Assembly (NCBI RefSeq): GCF_000758305.1
Contig: NZ_CP009458.1
Location: 3,782,001 to 3,846,000, forward strand
Source of the DNA: Cedecea neteri
Lineage (GTDB): Bacteria; Pseudomonadota; Gammaproteobacteria; Enterobacterales; Enterobacteriaceae
Direction of reading: 5' to 3'
DNA: 64,000 nucleotides
Below are positions 60,986 through 64,000 of this stretch, in pieces. Numbering within the stretch: position 1 is the stretch's first letter; each line of letters opens with the position of its first letter. The position numbers and the translations under genes are program-made. The notes below the pieces were generated by a model. The model was not told the origin of the DNA. It did not search any database and saw nothing but the letters and a program-made list of their open reading frames with translations.

Positions 60986-61477
60986 TCGTTCAACTTTAAT
61001 CAGTGAATCATAACAACCAAACTCAGGGAAACGATCATAATTTCCTGATACATCAGTCTTCGTCTGGCTTTCCTCTAAAAGATGGGGATTAAACTGCTCT
61101 TCCCGTACTACGGTATTTCCATCCTCATTAAAAATGTAAGTGGTCCCACGCGATACATTCAATATACCAGCACCTTCGCCTTCATTTTCAGCGAACTCTC
61201 TATAAACCGCCGTTGATAAAAAAATATCAATATTATTCAATACATTGAAACTATACAAAAGATACTCTCTGAGCTCTTTATCCAGAAAACTCACACTGAC
61301 CCATCCAGCATTCTGCGTTACATTAATAAAACATAATGGATTCGTATCAGAACCAATCAGCACAGTGTAAGGCTCACCTACCTTATGTTTTTTGAGGGCT
61401 TTCTTTTCATCCCATAACTCAATTGGTTTTTTCTTTGCTCTAAACCATGACTTACAGTAAAAAACATCCTTATCCAT
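60983..61477 (-). CDS. Hypothetical protein, candidate orphan immunity protein
   Basis: 164 residues with a strong site (GGGGAGG, 7 nt before ATG 61477). Soluble, mixed alpha/beta, acidic C-terminal half, no membrane segment or signal. No family recognised. It lies downstream of another broken toxin-like frame (61478-61680) and within a run of immunity-like genes, the basis for the suggestion. Confidence 0.6.
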   Translation of the reverse strand: MDKDVFYCKSWFRAKKKPIELWDEKKALKKHKVGEPYTVLIGSDTNPLCFINVTQNAGWVSVSFLDKELREYLLYSFNVLNNIDIFLSTAVYREFAENEGEGAGILNVSRGTTYIFNEDGNTVVREEQFNPHLLEESQTKTDVSGNYDRFPEFGCYDSLIKVER

Positions 61478-61680
61478 TTATATGCCTCCCCGTTGGCATT
61501 ACGGGTCATTACATTAGCTTTTTTAGCTGAACCAAGTACTGATTGAGGTATAGGTTGAGCTCAAGAAGGAATCTCCAGAATATTAGTCCCCTTCAACTGA
61601 CTCCAGGTAGTCCCCAGTAAGCTACACAGGAAGAACAGTAACTGACTGGCAGACAAATTAAAATATCGGCACCGCGACAG
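61478..61680 (-). pseudogene. Degraded coding remnant upstream of the 164-residue gene
   Basis: Minus-strand reading gives LLGTTWSQLKGTNILEIPS, a TGA, then AQPIPQSVLGSAKKANVMTR, then NANGEAYKW. The sequence across the TGA reads naturally if the codon was TGG (IPSWAQPIPQSVLG). PQSVLG/ANVMTRNANGEAY is like C-terminal parts of Rhs/CDI toxins, but I cannot name the family. Confidence 0.35.
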
Positions 61681-61693
61681 ATATTTTTAATGA

Positions 61694-61852
61694 TCAATAG
61701 AAATCCGGATTTATATGACCATCTGCTTTCAGGATTTCAAGAGATCGGTTATAGGCGGTTTCGTCGCATTCCCGAAGGTCATCTAATAAATTCTCTTCAA
61801 TTAATGCATTATGATAAAAATCCGAATGATAGTAAATAACACATTCAGGGAT
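61694..61852 (-). pseudogene. 3' fragment of an unknown gene
   Basis: A 52-residue open frame without a start codon ends ...LEILKADGHINPDFY-stop at 61694. Acidic and soluble-looking. Probably the tail of another immunity or toxin gene cut by rearrangement. Confidence 0.35.
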
Positions 61853-61861
61853 TCAATCTTG

Positions 61862-62010
61862 CTGATGAAGTCCCTTTCTTTGCCTACAGCACTATTTATC
61901 ATAGCCAAGCTACAAATCCAATCCGTTGTTAAAGAGCATTCAAACCAAATTTATACGTCATACCCAGCATTTTTGAACACAGCACGCACATGTTTAGTAA
62001 GACTCTGAAG
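61862..62010. repeat. Direct repeat, copy 1: 3' end and downstream flank of an immunity-like gene
   Basis: CTGATGAAG...GCACTATTTATCATAGCC...CGTTGTTAAAGAGCATTCAA...ACGTCATACC is repeated at 63623-63760 with few changes. It covers non-coding sequence as well as the last codons of the paralogous genes. Confidence 0.85.
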
Positions 62011-62409
62011 ATCATCATAAGCTATCGGGCTAAAATCTGGAGAATACTCACTAACATACTCGTTTACTGCACGTGTACCTGCCTCCATTTTCTTACCAAG
62101 TTCTTCAATATATTTAGGCAAGATACATCTATTAACCCCTGGGCCATATTCTTTTTTTTGGCTAATCATAGACCACTGCACTTCTCCTTTATAAGATTTA
62201 ATGGCCTTTTCTAACAACACAACAATTTCCGGATTCTCTTCTTTAAACCGAAAACTGGTGTAAGGGGGATACTTAGAACGATCAACTTTTTCAAAATGGT
62301 CATTTACCCATTCATCCTGAATCCGACTCTGATAACGACGCCACTCGAGAACACCTAAAGATTCGATAAAATTTAATAATACGGTTTCTTTCTTACCTAT
62401 ATGAGACAT
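61951..62409 (-). CDS. Immunity-like protein, first copy of a duplicated family
   Basis: 152 residues (MSHIGKKETVLLNFIESLGV...), soluble. Its C-terminal region (WSMISQKKEYGPGVNRCILP, SPIAYDDL, ending HVRAVFKNAGYDV) is paralogous to the partial gene at 63708-64000. The AT-rich context among toxin fragments and a CdiI-like gene suggests an orphan immunity protein; this is inference. No enzymatic motif seen. Confidence 0.6.
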   Translation of the reverse strand: MSHIGKKETVLLNFIESLGVLEWRRYQSRIQDEWVNDHFEKVDRSKYPPYTSFRFKEENPEIVVLLEKAIKSYKGEVQWSMISQKKEYGPGVNRCILPKYIEELGKKMEAGTRAVNEYVSEYSPDFSPIAYDDLQSLTKHVRAVFKNAGYDV

Positions 62410-62498
62410 TATTATAATCCCTGAAATTTGTCGGAGAGCATAACATTTCCTTGATTTAAATATTTTACATGCTTTTCCCCGCTCCCTAAGGATCGGTT

Positions 62499-62938
62499 TT
62501 AATTTGAGTCTTTAAGATAATAATAAAAATCAATAATACTTTTTAAGTCGGTTTTCCATTCAGATACTTCCATACCCTCTTCACTATGAGTCTCTCGCCT
62601 ACCAATGAAATCATTAATGGGTCCTGGGGTAAATTCTGAACGCTCATCTAAAAACAACATTTTTTTAATATAAACATCCTCGTCATAAAAATACATCACC
62701 CATATAAAAATAAAATTTGTTAAGCTAGGCTCATACATTGAAACAGCCAAAGCGGAGTGATCTTTTTTTCAATCCCTTGCTTAAGAGAACTCATCCAGCT
62801 TATTTTATAATCCTCAATTGACCAATAAGACATAGGAATATGAAGTGATTCAGTAAAATAACCAATTACTATTGAGCAAGGAAGAACCAACTCATTATTC
62901 TCTACTATCAATTCACCACTATGGAAAATACCAAACAT
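62499..62938 (-). pseudogene. cdiI: CdiI-type immunity gene frameshifted in an A7 tract
   Basis: Two overlapping frames join into one protein of about 146 residues. Frame 1 (ATG 62938) gives MFGIFHSGELIVENNELVLP...WMSSLKQGIEKK, then derails. Frame 2 continues DHSALAVSMYEPSLTNFIFI to the stop at 62499. One extra A in the A7 run (62763-62769, T on plus strand) restores a single frame. The joined sequence matches, in my recollection, the CdiI immunity protein of the Enterobacter cloacae CDI system (MFGIFSKGE..., SALAVSMYEPEKTNFIF). Phase variation, mutation or sequencing error are all possible. Confidence 0.75.
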
Positions 62939-62948
62939 TATTTAACCT

Positions 62949-63058
62949 TTAATCTTCTAAATTGCCATCATAAGTCCCTAAATGACTCTCTGTTCGGTCG
63001 AACATCTTCCACACACCAGTAAAATTATGACTATCAATATCTGGTGTAGCATAAGCTT
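62949..63058 (-). pseudogene. 3' tail of a CdiA-CT/colicin E3-like toxin gene
   Basis: An open frame of about 35 residues, KAYATPDIDSHNFTGVWKMF then DRTESHLGTYDGNLED-stop, ends 10 bp before the cdiI-like start. GVWKMFDR...HLGTYD resembles the end of colicin-E3-type rRNase domains (QHLGSFD in colicin E3), the class found in the E. cloacae CdiA-CT. A stop lies just upstream, so only the tail remains and the toxin is dead. Confidence 0.6.
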
Positions 63059-63140
63059 TTCATTAAAGATGTCGGTTAAGAGAGTAACTAACTGGCATGT
63101 AGACTAAAATCACAACAACAAAGTTACGTGATTGGTTTTA

Positions 63141-63467
63141 TTATGGACCAACCCAAATTAGTTTAGATTTCGAATCATTAGGCACTATACTAAATAACTC
63201 CTTTATATACATAATATTTTGATTGTAGTTTGGCGATATATCTTCATTACATTTTTCAAAGTAAGCTTTTGCTTGGTGATTCAAAAACCATATGTCGTGA
63301 TCTGTAAAGTTCTTATCCAGAATGGTAACCGTCAAATTATGAACAAACTCAGCTTCCAGATAGCAAGACAAATTCAGAATTTTTTCTTTCCTTTCCAATT
63401 GTAGTAGGTTTCGTATGTAAGGCAGCGCAAGCTCTAGCATTTTTACGTATAATTCATTTTTATACAT
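63141..63467 (-). CDS. Immunity-like small protein
   Basis: 108 residues from ATG 63467 (GGGGA 7 nt upstream); a frame starting at 63506 is less likely. MYKNELYVKMLELALPYIRN, SCYLEAEFVHNL and DIWFLNHQAKAY look like a conserved helical family found next to CDI/Rhs toxins, though I cannot give a name. No membrane segment. Sits upstream of the CdiA-CT tail. Confidence 0.55.
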   Translation of the reverse strand: MYKNELYVKMLELALPYIRNLLQLERKEKILNLSCYLEAEFVHNLTVTILDKNFTDHDIWFLNHQAKAYFEKCNEDISPNYNQNIMYIKELFSIVPNDSKSKLIWVGP

Positions 63468-63622
63468 GCAACTATCCCCATTATTAATATGTATAAAATG
63501 TAGCATTTTTGACCGACATAAAATAAGCTCTAGCCGGATAATTTTTAGTCTGAGACATGAGTTATTTTATATAAATTTTTCTACACACGAAACTAAATAA
63601 AATCTTCAGAAATGCAAGGTTT

Positions 63623-63760
63623 CTGATGAATGCTCTCTCTTTGCCCTACAGCACTATTTATCAACGTCAAGTTACAAATCCGTTGTTAAAGAGCACTCAA
63701 ACCAAATTTATACGTCATACCCGGCATTTTTGAACACTGCACGCACATGCATGGCCAATC
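63623..63760. repeat. Direct repeat, copy 2: 3' end and flank of the second immunity-like gene
   Basis: CTGATGAATGC...CAGCACTATTTATCAACG...CGTTGTTAAAGAGCACTCAA...ACGTCATACC parallels 61862-62010. Conservation of the non-coding flank shows duplication by a DNA segment, not only of the coding sequence. Confidence 0.85.
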
Positions 63761-64000
63761 CAACAAGATCTTCATAAGCGATTGGACCGAAATCTGGTTC
63801 ATATTTTTCCATATACTTATCAGCTGTAAGTTGAAATTCAGACCATGCAAAATCTCTTTTTTTATTAACATATTCTGGCAATATACATCTATTTACACCT
63901 TCGCCAAATTCTTTTTTTTGACTTATTAATGTCCATTTCAATATTCCACAATATGAATTAACTGCCTTTTCCAGAAGAGCAATTATCTGGTCATTTTCAT
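63708..64000 (-). CDS. Immunity-like protein, second copy, cut by the window edge
   Basis: The frame is open from the stop at 63708 to the right window edge (about 97 residues visible), so the true start is outside. ENDQIIALLEKAVNSYCGIL and ISQKKEFGEGVNRCILPEYV align with EENPEIVVLLEKAIKSYKGE and ISQKKEYGPGVNRCILPKYI of the 61951-62409 gene, and both end VRAVFKNAGYDV. An internal TTG gives a 77-residue frame, but the homology continues upstream. Confidence 0.7.
   Translation of the reverse strand, partial: ENDQIIALLEKAVNSYCGILKWTLISQKKEFGEGVNRCILPEYVNKKRDFAWSEFQLTADKYMEKYEPDFGPIAYEDLVGLAMHVRAVFKNAGYDV

Overview
The window is chromosomal DNA of a member of the Enterobacteriaceae. From about 1.3 kb to 59.3 kb the gene content and order largely match the Escherichia coli tyrR-psp-sap-fabI-rnb-osmB-pyrF-ribA-acnA-cysB-topA-btuR-trp-ompW-yciBA region, and nearly all products match E. 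coli proteins in length. Carriage of rpfF beside the PAS-GGDEF-EAL gene points to an Enterobacter/Cronobacter/Cedecea-like lineage rather than E. coli. The species cannot be fixed from this sequence alone.

Layout. 1-1264 is an AT-rich accessory edge: a membrane-protein gene cut by the window and a decayed P2-type phage replication gene (gpA). 1269-8555 is the envelope-stress block (tyrR, ycjFX, pspDCBA with divergent pspF). 8670-13947 is the sapABCDF peptide transporter operon. 14224-18422 holds fabI, yciW and rnb, preceded by an ERIC element. 18619-21476 is a convergent rpfR/rpfF pair, a DSF-type quorum signal synthase and its c-di-GMP-turnover receptor. 21699-28435 holds yciZ, the nickel/cobalt pair rcnA/rcnR, and an fsaA / pflE-pflF group next to the DeoR-type gene yciT. 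In E. coli fsaA-pflEF lies elsewhere.

28690-47907 is core metabolism and housekeeping: osmB, yciH-pyrF, lapAB, pgpB, ribA, acnA, three small-protein genes (ymiC, yciX, ymiA), cysB, topA, yciN, sohB, yciK-btuR, rluB, a MerR/MlrA-like regulator occupying the yciQ position, yciO and rnm. 47982-54715 is a complete attenuated trp operon. 55083-59308 carries a secreted pepsin-like protein where E. coli has yciGFE, then ompW, a YkgJ-type Cys-cluster protein, yciC, yciB and yciA.

59345-64000 is clearly different: AT-rich, all genes on the minus strand, and a series of candidate orphan immunity genes interleaved with broken toxin 3' ends. It includes a colicin-E3-like CdiA-CT tail followed by a CdiI gene frameshifted in an A7 tract, a 4-TM paralogue pair behind a broken toxin-like ORF, and a tandemly duplicated immunity-like family. 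The yciA 3' end with its terminator is duplicated about 1.64 kb downstream, bracketing the first module. This points to stepwise assembly of a CDI/Rhs-type orphan toxin-immunity island next to yciA, and it is the most novel part of the window.
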